Of a stretch of 64,000 bases of DNA, positions 24,422 through 32,200 are shown piece by piece (the stretch's first letter is position 1; every line of letters begins with the position of its first letter). The stretch is from Methylobacterium soli (lineage in GTDB: Bacteria; Pseudomonadota; Alphaproteobacteria; Rhizobiales; Beijerinckiaceae): contig NZ_VZZK01000009.1 in NCBI RefSeq assembly GCF_008806385.1, forward strand, positions 155,062-219,061, in the 5' to 3' direction. The translations under genes were made by a program, and so were the position numbers. Below the pieces are notes generated by a model, which was not told the DNA's origin, ran no database searches, and saw nothing but the letters and a program-made list of their open reading frames with translations.

Positions 24422-24887
24422 TGGGATCTATCCCGGTGATACAAAGCGCTTCTTGTAGGCCCATGGCTTGCCGGATGCGGGCAACCTCATTGAGATAGCC
24501 GTGATAGAGATCGTGATCTTTGACACGATCCGCCCACGCGCCAAAGACTGCAAGGAAGCAGTCCCTTTGCAGAAACCAACCAAAGATCCTCAGATCGGGG
24601 GTCTTGAGTTCCCAAACAGACGATCGAGAGGGCCGAAGGATGCGGAACTGTCGGGTATGATTGAGCGGCGCTCCGCTAATATAGTCAGCGAACAGGGCGT
24701 CAAGCTGCTCCGCAGGGGAGAGCTCGAGGCCGAGTGGCGACGGGTCTGGAGACCCTAAAAGCTCTGTTAGCCATTCCAAGAATCCCGGCGTTCCGAACAG
24801 CATGCGCTGAGGTTGATCGCGTCGATCAAGCTCCACCTCGATGGAGACGATCTGCCCGCCTTCACGCAATTTGGCTACTGTTGCCAT
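24402..24887 (-). CDS. Possible RelE/HigB-like toxin
   Basis: A 161-residue protein from the ATG at 24887 (an in-frame TTG lies 9 bases upstream). The second half (ILRPSRSSVWELKTPDLRIF, then VARIRQAMGLQ) resembles the beta-sheet and C-terminal helix of phage-derived Gp49/HigB-type RNases. The N-terminal half (VELDRRDQP, a FLEWLTELLG helix) is an extra region of unknown role. The likeness is weak by eye, and the strongest argument is the 20-base overlap with the XRE gene. Confidence 0.5.
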   Translation of the reverse strand: MATVAKLREGGQIVSIEVELDRRDQPQRMLFGTPGFLEWLTELLGSPDPSPLGLELSPAEQLDALFADYISGAPLNHTRQFRILRPSRSSVWELKTPDLRIFGWFLQRDCFLAVFGAWADRVKDHDLYHGYLNEVARIRQAMGLQEALCITGIDPNDVISI

Positions 24888-25080
24888 ATAAGTCAACGGG
24901 CTGGGAGGGGCCGACGCTCTCAGGATGAAGCGTCCGTTTCCAACATAGCGGCCAATCTACCCGATGCTAGGTGGCCACGCTTCCAGCGCGAAGTGCGGCG
25001 CCTCCCTTGCTCATTCGGCCGCTGCCTCTCCTCCTTTTTCCCTGCTGAAGAAGAGCTCGCATGCTGAGCGGCCACCAACG

Positions 25081-25111
25081 AAAAGCCCCGCGAGCCGTGA
25101 GGCTGCGGGGC
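25081..25111 (-). terminator. Rho-independent terminator, copy 1
   Basis: On the minus strand GCCCCGCAGCCTCA-CGGCTCGCGGGGC forms a stem followed by TTTT. No gene ends just upstream of it, so it may end a small RNA or act as a back-up for the copy at 25282. Confidence 0.7.
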
Positions 25112-25281
25112 AAGTTGGCGATTGAGCTGGCCTCAGGAGAGGGTCCGAAACAGCTCGGTCTCTGCGGAGCCAGAAAATTGCCTCCGCCGCCGCAGGTTGG
25201 CACGGCATGGCATCCGTGCAAATTGCCCTGCTAAGCTCGTTGGTCGTAGTTGTTGAGGCGCAAGCGGAGTAAGTCCATCAG

Positions 25282-25311
25282 AAAAGCCCCGCGAGCCTGA
25301 GGCTGCGGGGC
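25282..25311 (-). terminator. Rho-independent terminator, copy 2
   Basis: Same stem as copy 1 with one base fewer in the loop, followed by TTTTC on the minus strand. It is placed 24 bases past the stop of the DUF4214 protein gene. Confidence 0.85.
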
Positions 25312-25334
25312 TGGTTGAGTGTTCCAGATGGTGA

Positions 25335-26594
25335 TCAGATCAAGTGCCAACCCAACTCGATCTGACTGACGTGGACAGTATGCGCCTCGGCGCTGTCCGA
25401 GAGTTGCACCGCCAGATCAGCCCGTGAGGTGCCGCTGTCGAGGCGTGCCGTCCAGAACTGCAGGCCGTCCGCATCGGCATGCCGGCCCAATGCGTTCCCG
25501 TAGAGCGCGTCCACATAGGCGTTGTTGGCCAGAGAGCCGTACTTCGCTTGGCTCTCCGGGGTGGCGAGGAAGGCCTGAGCGAGGCCGCTCAGCGCGCCGC
25601 CTTGCTCAAGCTGATGAGCCCAGAACTCCAGGCCGCCCGCATCCGGGGCTCGATCGAGCATGGTATAATACAGCCGTGCTACATCGGCAGCCTGCGCGTC
25701 CGGCACGAACAGGCCAGCGCCGAACACCGGCTGCAAATTGCTTAAATGCTCTTCGGAAAAGACGAAGCCGTTCGCCACGTCGATGCGCGCGGCATTGTTA
25801 TTGAGCTGCTCGGTCCAAAAGGAGAGACCCGCGCTGTCGGCATCCCGATGCAATGTGGCTTGGTAGAGCTGCTGTACGAAGGCCGCATTATCGAGCGCGC
25901 CAGCCCGTGCTTGCCCCTCTGCCGAGAACAAAAACTGCTGGCCTACATCGCGCACGGTGGTGCCGTGCTCAAGTTTATCAGCCCAGTACTCTAGCCCAAG
26001 CGCATCCGGCGCGCGCCCGAGCAATCCGTCGTATAGCGCATAGACCTGACCGCCCAAACTATGCGCATCAGTCGTAACCGTCCCAAAATAAGCTTGGTTT
26101 TGTAGATTTGGAGAATTAAAATCAGGCGTCAGCGTGTACTTATAAATGGAATAATCGATAGGTAAAAAGACGCTGTCATTGACATCTATTTTGAGGTCAA
26201 AGCCGGTGCTCACATTTCCAAGCTGCGATGTAGAAACCGAGAACTCGACAATTTTTCCGTCAGCGCTAAAGACTGCAGGCAGTGGACCTGCCAGAAAGGC
26301 CCCGAAATCAGTTCCGCTGTATAAGTAAGGCTTCCCGTCTGCTGCAAAATTGATGAAATACTCTGCGCCAGTGCCCGAGCCATCGTAGGCTTGGCCGCCG
26401 GTCGTATCGGTGTGATCGGTGTTCAACCAGAAGGTTGTGTTTGGCCCAATAGCGACAGCTGATTGAAGTCCAAAAATGTAGTTGTCGCCCTGCAGAGTGC
26501 CATAGAGCGCGTAATTTGCAACGCCAGTTCCGGGCGTATCAAGACGCTGCGTGGCCTGCCAATCTGCGAGAGATCCGTCAGCTACGATAGGCAT
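25335..26594 (-). CDS. DUF4214 repeat protein with N-terminal beta domain
   Basis: A 419-residue protein from the ATG at 26594 (GGAG 9 bases upstream); the frame is open to 26630. Residues 1-~190 form a beta-rich domain (MPIVADGSLADWQA, FGLQSAVAIGPNTTFWLNTD). Four to five DUF4214 units follow (VYALYDGLLGRAPDALGLEYW, LYQATLHRDADSAGLSFW, LYYTMLDRAPDAGGLEFW, LYGNALGRHADADGLQFW). The C-terminus HVSQIELGWHLI resembles that of the giant adhesin (SSQIESGYLIFG), so both may share an export signal. It is probably an extracellular protein with unknown role. Confidence 0.8.
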   Translation of the reverse strand: MPIVADGSLADWQATQRLDTPGTGVANYALYGTLQGDNYIFGLQSAVAIGPNTTFWLNTDHTDTTGGQAYDGSGTGAEYFINFAADGKPYLYSGTDFGAFLAGPLPAVFSADGKIVEFSVSTSQLGNVSTGFDLKIDVNDSVFLPIDYSIYKYTLTPDFNSPNLQNQAYFGTVTTDAHSLGGQVYALYDGLLGRAPDALGLEYWADKLEHGTTVRDVGQQFLFSAEGQARAGALDNAAFVQQLYQATLHRDADSAGLSFWTEQLNNNAARIDVANGFVFSEEHLSNLQPVFGAGLFVPDAQAADVARLYYTMLDRAPDAGGLEFWAHQLEQGGALSGLAQAFLATPESQAKYGSLANNAYVDALYGNALGRHADADGLQFWTARLDSGTSRADLAVQLSDSAEAHTVHVSQIELGWHLI

Positions 26595-26649
26595 TGGAAT
26601 CACTCCACGCACATCGATCTCCGCACTCACGGCCAGGTCGAGCTTTAGC

Positions 26650-26790
26650 CTACAAAATCGACATTTCTTGCCGATCTGACACGAGCGCTTGTATGAAGAT
26701 ATATGCCCGTTTTTTCGGATCCAAGGGTTCTAAATTGTGAGTATATGAACAGTAAACAGTACTAACATGTAGTCCATTTGGTGTAGCCAT
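26650..26790 (-). CDS. Uncertain small AT-rich ORF
   Basis: A 46-codon frame from the ATG at 26790 (MATPNGLHVSTVY to EMSIL). Base use is AT-rich like the neighbouring cargo. There is no good ribosome binding site and no known family. The longer frame to 27063 runs through a strong terminator and is not credible. Confidence 0.25.
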   Translation of the reverse strand: MATPNGLHVSTVYCSYTHNLEPLDPKKRAYIFIQALVSDRQEMSIL

Positions 26791-26935
26791 ATTTACAGAA
26801 TCGGAAGGAACAATTTGCGTTTGTCGCGACTGGAATAGGAAAGCCGGACGATTTGAGTGTGCCGGGCTGCCCGAGGTTGCGTCACCGTAGTAAGCCGGGC
26901 GGTCAGTCTGCCGGCGCCCAGGAATGAGCGCAACA

Positions 26936-26971
26936 AAAAGCCCGCGCCGGCGATGGAGTGCCGGGCGGGCT
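26936..26971 (-). terminator. Rho-independent terminator without obvious gene
   Basis: On the minus strand the stem AGCCCGC...GCGGGCT ends in TTTTTG. The only upstream stretch before the next terminator (26972-27101) holds no credible gene. Confidence 0.7.
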
Positions 26972-27101
26972 GAGGTTGTGTCGGAACGAGATGCAAGGGA
27001 ATGATCTCGCGAGATGATGCTGCGCCTTGGGCGCCTCGTCGGCAATACGGCGACGCTGCTCATGAGGAGCTATGGTGAGCGCAAAGGTACTAACAGTGAC
27101 G

Positions 27102-27131
27102 AAAAAACCCGCCGCGGCGAACCGGGCGGGC
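27102..27131 (-). terminator. Rho-independent terminator after beta-rich small protein
   Basis: The stem CCCGCC / GGCGGG is followed by six T on the minus strand, 36 bases past the stop of the gene at 27167-27475. Confidence 0.75.
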
Positions 27132-27166
27132 TGAAGGCGATCACGGCTCGAAGCCAGGTAAGAGAA

Positions 27167-27475
27167 CTAGGATTCAAACACCTTCGTGCTGTGCCATGTC
27201 GCCTGACTATCGGGTTGGTTTCTGTCGAACGTGATGCCAGTTAAGCGGCCGTCCAACCCGAAACTACCATTGTATTCTCCCTTTGATCCATTACTCCAAT
27301 CAATCACAAACAAAAAACCGGTATCTGATACGCTGCCGTTTCCTGTTCCGCTGACGCTTCCGTTGCTATGAGTTCCAACGCCTTGCAGCCTATCATCATT
27401 TTGTTGCAGTCTAAAATTGACAATTGGTCCATTGCTCTGAACCGCGTTCCAATTGCCGCCGACGTTTTTCGACAT
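27167..27475 (-). CDS. Small beta-barrel-like hypothetical protein
   Basis: A 102-residue protein. Regularly spaced Trp/Gly strands (GGNWNAVQSNGP, GFLFVIDWSNGSKGEYNGSF, RLTGITFDRNQP, ATWHS) recall the lipocalin/avidin-like fold. There is no signal peptide and it is rich in Asn/Ser/Gly. I know no named family. It has its own terminator and is probably a single-gene unit at the edge of the phage lysis block. Confidence 0.55.
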   Translation of the reverse strand: MSKNVGGNWNAVQSNGPIVNFRLQQNDDRLQGVGTHSNGSVSGTGNGSVSDTGFLFVIDWSNGSKGEYNGSFGLDGRLTGITFDRNQPDSQATWHSTKVFES

Positions 27476-27692
27476 GACATGCCTCCTACAAGGGCGAGAT
27501 CAGACTGGATCGATCAAACGGATATGACTTCAGCGTGATTATAAGTGCTGTTATATTCTGGAGGCTAATCAATATTCAAAAGGATATATGTGACGTGGAT
27601 CACAGACATGAGGATGCCTTGATCACGCTCAAGCGCAGCGCCGATCCCTGCTTTGAAAATTGTTTGGTTCGACTGAGCGGCCAATTTGCAGA

Positions 27693-27785
27693 TCACCCCC
27701 ACCGATCCCGCATCACCGCTGCGACCGCGAGGCCGATGAGGATGCCGGCGAGGAGCGCCACGGCGAGGTGGCCCGAGTTGGTCAT
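27693..27785 (-). CDS. Tiny single-pass membrane protein
   Basis: A 30-residue frame (MTNSGHLAVALLAGILIGLA to RDRWG). One transmembrane helix ends in a basic tail. Its ATG overlaps the stop of the upstream gene (ATGA, 27782-27785), which supports translation. It lies in the lysis region. Confidence 0.55.
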   Translation of the reverse strand: MTNSGHLAVALLAGILIGLAVAAVMRDRWG

Positions 27786-28342
27786 TGCTCACTCGTCCGG
27801 CGCGGCAGAATCTCGAACTCCAGTGGCGGCAGCACGCTGACGATCGACCAGCCCAGTGCCCGCTGCAGTGGGTTGCAGTCGTAGGCCAGGACGCCATAGA
27901 GCCGCCCGCGTCCCGGCATTGCGTCGAGCGGGATGAAGGGACCGATCGTCTCCTCCTCACGGCCCATCTCGCCATAGGCGTCGAAGCGCTCGGCCTCGTA
28001 GTCCAGGCGCCGGCCGCCGCCGTCGATCATCCACCAGCGCCGGGTCAGTTCGCACTGGCGGTCACGCTGACGGATGCCGTGGATCAAGATACGCTCGCCG
28101 ACATGCACCTGCCGGTTCGGGTTCACCACCTCGCGCACGATCTGCCGCACCGGAACAGCACGGTCGACCACCATGGAGAAGATCCAGGCCAGCGCAATGA
28201 GGATGGCGCCGTAGTAGATGACGTTGAGCACCCGCTGCACGTTGGCCTGGCGGCGGGACGGACCGTAGGCGAGTTCGATGGCGCGGGCGTAGATCTCGTC
28301 GGTGCGGTCGAGTTCGGGCATCGGAGGCTTGTTGCTGTCCAT
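27782..28342 (-). CDS. Phage-associated membrane protein of unknown function
   Basis: A 186-residue protein. After a cytoplasmic helix (RTDEIYARAIELAYG) comes one transmembrane segment near residues 43-62 (IYYGAILIALAWIFSMVV), then a beta-rich outer domain with two cysteines. It could be a spanin-like or accessory lysis protein, but I have no family match. Gene order (after an XhlA-like protein and an endolysin) supports a lysis role by inference. Confidence 0.55.
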   Translation of the reverse strand: MDSNKPPMPELDRTDEIYARAIELAYGPSRRQANVQRVLNVIYYGAILIALAWIFSMVVDRAVPVRQIVREVVNPNRQVHVGERILIHGIRQRDRQCELTRRWWMIDGGGRRLDYEAERFDAYGEMGREEETIGPFIPLDAMPGRGRLYGVLAYDCNPLQRALGWSIVSVLPPLEFEILPRRTSEQ

Positions 28343-28620
28343 CAGTGCGGCACCCCGCCCTTCACCAGCACGAGGCCGAGCGCCGCCGTCAGGACCGCGC
28401 CGAGGATCGCCTTCACCAGCCAGCTCACGTTGTTCTTGAGGCCGGCCACGTCCTCGGCAACCTCCCGCAGCTCGGTCTTGGTGGCGTAGACGTTGCGCAG
28501 GTCCTCGCGGATGCCCCGGACGTCGCCCAGGACGGCGTCGACCTTCTCCTTGGTCACCGCCATGTCGATCTGCATCTTGACCCAGGCCGCGTCGTCCGAG
28601 GTCGGCTGTTGATCCCCCAT
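28342..28620 (-). CDS. XhlA-like holin/haemolysin-type small membrane protein
   Basis: A 92-residue protein from the ATG at 28620. A coiled-coil segment (TKEKVDAVLGDVRGIREDL) is followed by a single C-terminal transmembrane helix (WLVKAILGAVLTAALGLVLV) and a short basic tail. This is the layout of XhlA/XpaF-type phage lysis accessory proteins. Its stop overlaps the next gene's start at 28342. The open frame upstream to 28863 is antisense noise against the endolysin end. Confidence 0.6.
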   Translation of the reverse strand: MGDQQPTSDDAAWVKMQIDMAVTKEKVDAVLGDVRGIREDLRNVYATKTELREVAEDVAGLKNNVSWLVKAILGAVLTAALGLVLVKGGVPH

Positions 28621-28699
28621 CAGCTTTTCTCTCGGCGCTTGAAGACGCAGGAAGGCAGGGCGGTGAACACCTGCGTCGGAAGGTGCGAGCGCATCCATC

Positions 28700-29962
28700 T
28701 CACCGCGACGCCGGGCGACCGAACAGGCTGCCGAGGATCCCGCCGAGGCGCGGACCGTCCGGCGCCATCGCCACCGGCGGGCTCGGTGCCGGGTCGGGCT
28801 CGCCGTTGTGCAGGCCGGTTCGCTCGGCCACCACGCGCGCCTTGACGATGCCCTGGGCGGCAAGCGCGTTGTAGATGTTCAGCAGGATGATCAGGACCGG
28901 CGCCACCCAGGGCGGGAGGAAGCCAAGGATCAGGCTCGCCGGGAACGGCAGGCTCGACAAATCGCCCTGCCAGTTCTGCGCGAGGTACTGAAAGACGCCC
29001 ATCGCGCCGAGCACGATCTGCCAGACCGAGGACCAGGTCACGCGGCTGCCCTGGATCGCGATGATGGAGCCCTGAGCGCGGAGGTCGGCAGCAGTGGTGC
29101 TGGCGCGGGCCGCCGCGATCTTGCGGGCGTTCGCGTCGTCGTCGAGCGCGGCCTTCGATTGCGGGCCCCAGTGCCCATCGGCGGTGATACCGGATTGGGT
29201 CTGCAGCGCGATCAGAGCGCCGGCCGTGGACGGCCCCCAGATGCCATCGACCTTGCCGACCATGTAGTAGCCGAGATCGCGCAGGCGCTTCTGGATCGCC
29301 TCGATCTCGTAACGGGCGAGCGACTTTTCGGCCCAGTTGCCGGTGGTGACGGACATGCGGTCGCTCTTCGGTTTGGCGGGCGTGGCTGGGGTCGGAGTGG
29401 CCGTGACGCCGAGCTCGGTCTTCGCCCGCTTCAGCGCGGCCTTGCGGTCGGCCAGCCCGTTCGTGCCGCCGTTGATCTTCTTCGTGACCGCGACGACATC
29501 ATCGGCATCGGCCAGCGCGTTCAGCCCGCGCGTGTCCCAGAACCAGAACGCCGCCATCAGCGCCCAGGGGAACTCCTCGAGCTTCTCGGGCTCGGCCTCG
29601 AAGTCGGGAGCCTCGGGGTAGCGGCGCTGGATCCAGGCCGTGAAGGCGCGATAGTTGTCCCGACCGGTGATCTGGATGGGGCCGCGCCCGCGGTAGCGGC
29701 TGCCGTCGCCGGGCTGCGTGTTCCCGAGGTCCTTCCGGCCCTCGTAGCGCTTCTGCGCTGCGGTCGGCCCCCAGATCTCCCGGACGTACTTGAATCCGGC
29801 GCTCTCGTGCGCGAGCTGCGCGAAGAAGTGCGCCTGCCGCAGCGGAGTCGTGAGCCCGAAGGCGGCGGCCAACGGGTTGAAGCTCTCCGCGATCTTGGCG
29901 GCGAACGGCGCAGTGCCGCCCGCGATCGCGCGCAGCTGCGCGGCCGTGATGGTCCCGGTCAT
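28700..29962 (-). CDS. GH19-type endolysin with peptidoglycan-binding domain and C-terminal membrane segments
   Basis: A 420-residue protein. Residues 1-~180 form a GH19 chitinase/lysozyme-like domain with catalytic Glu in AHESAGF (Glu53) and the substrate motif RYRGRGPIQITGRDNY. Residues ~215-285 form PG_binding_1 (IEAIQKRLRDLGYYMVGKVD, then PSTAGALIALQ and a second half repeat). Residues ~305-385 carry two or three hydrophobic stretches (VWQIVLGAMGVFQYLA, ASLILGFLPPWVAPVLIILL). The family hydrolyses peptidoglycan, and the membrane segments are unusual and suggest membrane anchoring or holin-like action. Confidence 0.85.
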   Translation of the reverse strand: MTGTITAAQLRAIAGGTAPFAAKIAESFNPLAAAFGLTTPLRQAHFFAQLAHESAGFKYVREIWGPTAAQKRYEGRKDLGNTQPGDGSRYRGRGPIQITGRDNYRAFTAWIQRRYPEAPDFEAEPEKLEEFPWALMAAFWFWDTRGLNALADADDVVAVTKKINGGTNGLADRKAALKRAKTELGVTATPTPATPAKPKSDRMSVTTGNWAEKSLARYEIEAIQKRLRDLGYYMVGKVDGIWGPSTAGALIALQTQSGITADGHWGPQSKAALDDDANARKIAAARASTTAADLRAQGSIIAIQGSRVTWSSVWQIVLGAMGVFQYLAQNWQGDLSSLPFPASLILGFLPPWVAPVLIILLNIYNALAAQGIVKARVVAERTGLHNGEPDPAPSPPVAMAPDGPRLGGILGSLFGRPASR

Positions 29963-30012
29963 CGGGTTCTCGCATTGTCAGGAGACGCGCGGCGACCGGC
30001 CGGCTCGGGTGT

Positions 30013-30198
30013 TCAGAAGTCGCCGAGTGCCGTGGCAAGCGTCAGAGCCACCGCAGTGAGCGCGAAGCACACGCCAAAGAGTATCGCGAGATCGCCGGCC
30101 GCTCTCTCGGCGTTCGACTGGCCGCGCTCGCCGAGAATGGCGCCCCAGACGAGCAGGAGGGCCGCGAAACCTGCAAAGAGGGCGGCCGGGATCAGCAT
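30013..30198 (-). CDS. Small two-helix membrane protein (holin-like)
   Basis: A 61-residue protein with two transmembrane helices (IPAALFAGFAALLLVWGAI, and LAILFGVCFALTAVALTLATAL), separated by a charged loop (GERGQSNAERAAGD). The hairpin topology next to the endolysin fits a class II-type holin, but no family match is seen. Confidence 0.55.
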   Translation of the reverse strand: MLIPAALFAGFAALLLVWGAILGERGQSNAERAAGDLAILFGVCFALTAVALTLATALGDF

Positions 30199-30348
30199 AG
30201 GGCACCGCCGAGCGAACGCAGGATTATGCGCCCTGCGACGCCCGTTTGACTATGTGTCGCGTCACTCTCCGACCCCTGAGCGGTGCGACAGGCGGGCCGG
30301 TCGTTTGCCAACCGATCGCGGCCGGCCCGCTGCCTTCAAGGCCGGGTC

Positions 30349-30462
30349 TCAGCCGGGCAGGTTCAGCCACATCACGGCGACGGCGATCAGGAGCGCCGTA
30401 CCGGCCGCGAGGGCATGCGTGATCAGCTCGCGGCGGCGCGCGGCTTCGAGCTCGTCGGGCAT
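30349..30462 (-). CDS. Tiny membrane protein
   Basis: A 37-residue protein from the ATG at 30462 (GAGGTGATCC upstream). A charged helix (DELEAARRRELI) is followed by one transmembrane helix (ALAAGTALLIAVAVMWLNL). It begins 7 bases after the end of the secreted small protein gene. Confidence 0.5.
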   Translation of the reverse strand: MPDELEAARRRELITHALAAGTALLIAVAVMWLNLPG

Positions 30463-30469
30463 GGCCGGA

Positions 30470-30679
30470 TCACCTCTTGCGCCGCTCGCACACCGTCTTG
30501 GCGTAGCGGCCTTCGATCTCGTCCGGAGACCGCGCCAGGGTCGCCATCCCACCCATCAGGCAGGGGAACGGCGTCGGCATCGTGCCCAGCACCCGGACGT
30601 CGAGCGCGGTGTCGCGGGAGCAGTCCTGCGCCGCGACGGAGGGCGCGCAGATCAGGACGACGGCGAGGATGAGAGGCAT
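30470..30679 (-). CDS. Small secreted protein
   Basis: A 69-residue protein. The signal peptide MPLILAVVLICAPSVAAQ is followed by a mature peptide with three cysteines (DCSRDTAL, PFPCLMGG, KTVCERRKR). It is possibly periplasmic and part of the lysis cassette, in the position where Rz1-type proteins often lie, but there is no lipobox. Confidence 0.5.
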   Translation of the reverse strand: MPLILAVVLICAPSVAAQDCSRDTALDVRVLGTMPTPFPCLMGGMATLARSPDEIEGRYAKTVCERRKR

Positions 30680-30718
30680 GCGGTCAGTCGCTCTCTTCGG
30701 CGCTGAGGTGCGGCGCCG

Positions 30719-31063
30719 CTACCGATGCGCCACGATCGTCCAGGCCATGGCCGTGCCGGCGATCGCGATGGCGGCCGTGAAGCCGATCTGGACCGTGTTC
30801 GGCGCCGTGACGGTGGCGTAGGCGATGTTGAGCCCGGCCGGCAGCGGCAAGGCCGGCGTCGCCGTGATGCACTCGCCAACCGCGAGCACGTCGCCCGCGA
30901 TTTTCGGCGTGACGGTCACCGTCGAGGTGCCCTGCCCAATGAGCAGGAGCGCCGGCAGGTTGGCAGTTCCTGTGAAGAAGGCGTTCGCGTTGATCGTGTC
31001 GCCGGGCTGCAACCGCTGCGGAAGGCCGTCACTGCCAAGGACAAGCGGGGGCCGCGCGGCCAT
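30719..31063 (-). CDS. Phage structural protein with LVLGxDGLPQ motif (1)
   Basis: A 114-residue protein. The N-terminus PLVLGSDGLPQRLQPGD is shared with the next gene (31073-31561). The rest is beta-rich and hydrophobic-alternating, as in phage decoration or fibre proteins. The function is inferred from location at the end of the tail-fibre block. Confidence 0.5.
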   Translation of the reverse strand: MAARPPLVLGSDGLPQRLQPGDTINANAFFTGTANLPALLLIGQGTSTVTVTPKIAGDVLAVGECITATPALPLPAGLNIAYATVTAPNTVQIGFTAAIAIAGTAMAWTIVAHR

Positions 31064-31072
31064 GGCGCCACC

Positions 31073-31561
31073 TCAGAGCAGGATCGGCAGCTCGACGTCG
31101 ACCTCGAGCTCCGTGCTCGACAAGGCCGAGCCGATGCAGACGTTGACCTGGCCGGCCGTGGTCGGCGGGGTGGCCGTCAACTTCCCGGGGTTGGCCGCGT
31201 CGAGGAAGTAGTAAGCGCCGACCGCGAGGCCGCCCGTGGTGCCCGCGACCGCATCCCACTGCGCCGTGGTGCCGGCCAGGATGCCGCTCTGCGCGATCGA
31301 TCCTGTGGCGCCGGCCGCGATCGAGGCGTCGTAGACGAGGCCCACGAGCTTCGCGCTCGCCTTGGCGTTGGCTTGGCCGCGCTTCACCGCCGTGCCGGAC
31401 GAGGCAAAGACCGGCGTGCCGAAGGGCAGCACGGTGGCTGTCTCGCCGTTCGCCGCCACGCGCAGCGAGGGCGCGTTCGTCGGCACCGAGACGGCATCGC
31501 CCGGCTGCAGGACCTGCGGGAGGCCGTCGTCGCCGAGGACCAGGGGCTTGCGAAGTGCCAT
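31073..31561 (-). CDS. Phage structural protein with LVLGxDGLPQ motif (2)
   Basis: A 162-residue protein. It shares the PLVLGDDGLPQVLQPGD start with the neighbouring gene. The rest has the DUF2190-like beta pattern GAYYFLDAANPGKLTATPP and ends LEVDVELPILL, while the gene at 31574 ends similarly in ADPILL. It is probably a trimeric phage surface or fibre protein. Confidence 0.55.
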   Translation of the reverse strand: MALRKPLVLGDDGLPQVLQPGDAVSVPTNAPSLRVAANGETATVLPFGTPVFASSGTAVKRGQANAKASAKLVGLVYDASIAAGATGSIAQSGILAGTTAQWDAVAGTTGGLAVGAYYFLDAANPGKLTATPPTTAGQVNVCIGSALSSTELEVDVELPILL

Positions 31562-31573
31562 GACGTGTCTCCT

Positions 31574-32200
31574 TCAGAGCAGGATCGGATCGGCTTGGAT
31601 GAAGGCGAGGGTCTGCGCCGCGATGGCGTTGCCGACGCGGACGGAGCACTGGCCGGGCAGGATCGGCGGCATGACTGCGATGCCGCCCTCGGGCGCGAGG
31701 AAGTAGGTCTGGCCGACGGCGAGCGACGGTGTGCCGGCCACCTCGGTCCAGTCCGGCAGGGTGACGTAGGTGCGGACACCGCGGCCCGCGAAGCCGGTCC
31801 CGACGTCCACGGCAGCAAGCCCGACGACGAAAGCGAGCGGGTAGGTGTCGGCCCGGGCAATCCGCAGCGTGCTGTCGGCGCGGGAGAGCGCGACCGGCAT
31901 CCCGGCGGCGATGTCCTCGCCTGCGGCCGCCGTCACGGTCGGCATGCGAGCCGGGGCGCGATTGCACTCGTCGGAGACGTAGGCGAAGGCCTCGTCCGGG
32001 CCCTCGAAGCCGCTGCCGTCACGCCGGGCGTAGTCGGTCCAGAGCGCCGCCACGAGGGTCTGATCGGCGTTGAAGATCTGGAGCGTGATCAGGTCGCCGA
32101 CCCGGCTGGCCACCAGTGTGCGGCTCGGGAAGGCCGCGTTGACCATGCTGACGAAGATCGCGCCCCGGTCGGCATCGTGGAAGACGCGGATCTGGCTCAT
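31574..32200 (-). CDS. Phage structural protein, paralogous C-terminal domain
   Basis: A 208-residue protein. The C-terminal half (VGQTYFLAPEGGIAVMPPI, SVRVGNAIAAQTLAFIQADPILL) is laid out like the protein at 31073. The N-terminal half (IRVFHDADRGAIFVSMVNAAF) is different. The start overlaps the upstream stop by four bases (ATGA at 32197-32200). Confidence 0.55.
   Translation of the reverse strand: MSQIRVFHDADRGAIFVSMVNAAFPSRTLVASRVGDLITLQIFNADQTLVAALWTDYARRDGSGFEGPDEAFAYVSDECNRAPARMPTVTAAAGEDIAAGMPVALSRADSTLRIARADTYPLAFVVGLAAVDVGTGFAGRGVRTYVTLPDWTEVAGTPSLAVGQTYFLAPEGGIAVMPPILPGQCSVRVGNAIAAQTLAFIQADPILL

Larger units (their letters stand above)
24934..25334. other. Gene-free stretch with two near-identical terminators
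   Basis: No convincing coding frame. It contains two minus-strand terminators (25081-25111, 25282-25311) whose stems are almost the same sequence. The piece between them could encode a small RNA on the minus strand. Confidence 0.5.

Noticed and set aside
24967..25221. 84-codon minus-strand frame
   Set aside because: It runs through the terminator at 25081-25111, which makes translation across it unlikely.
26650..27063. 137-codon minus-strand frame
   Set aside because: It runs through a strong terminator at 26936-26971 and is low-complexity in its first two thirds; only the last 46 codons are kept as a weak call.
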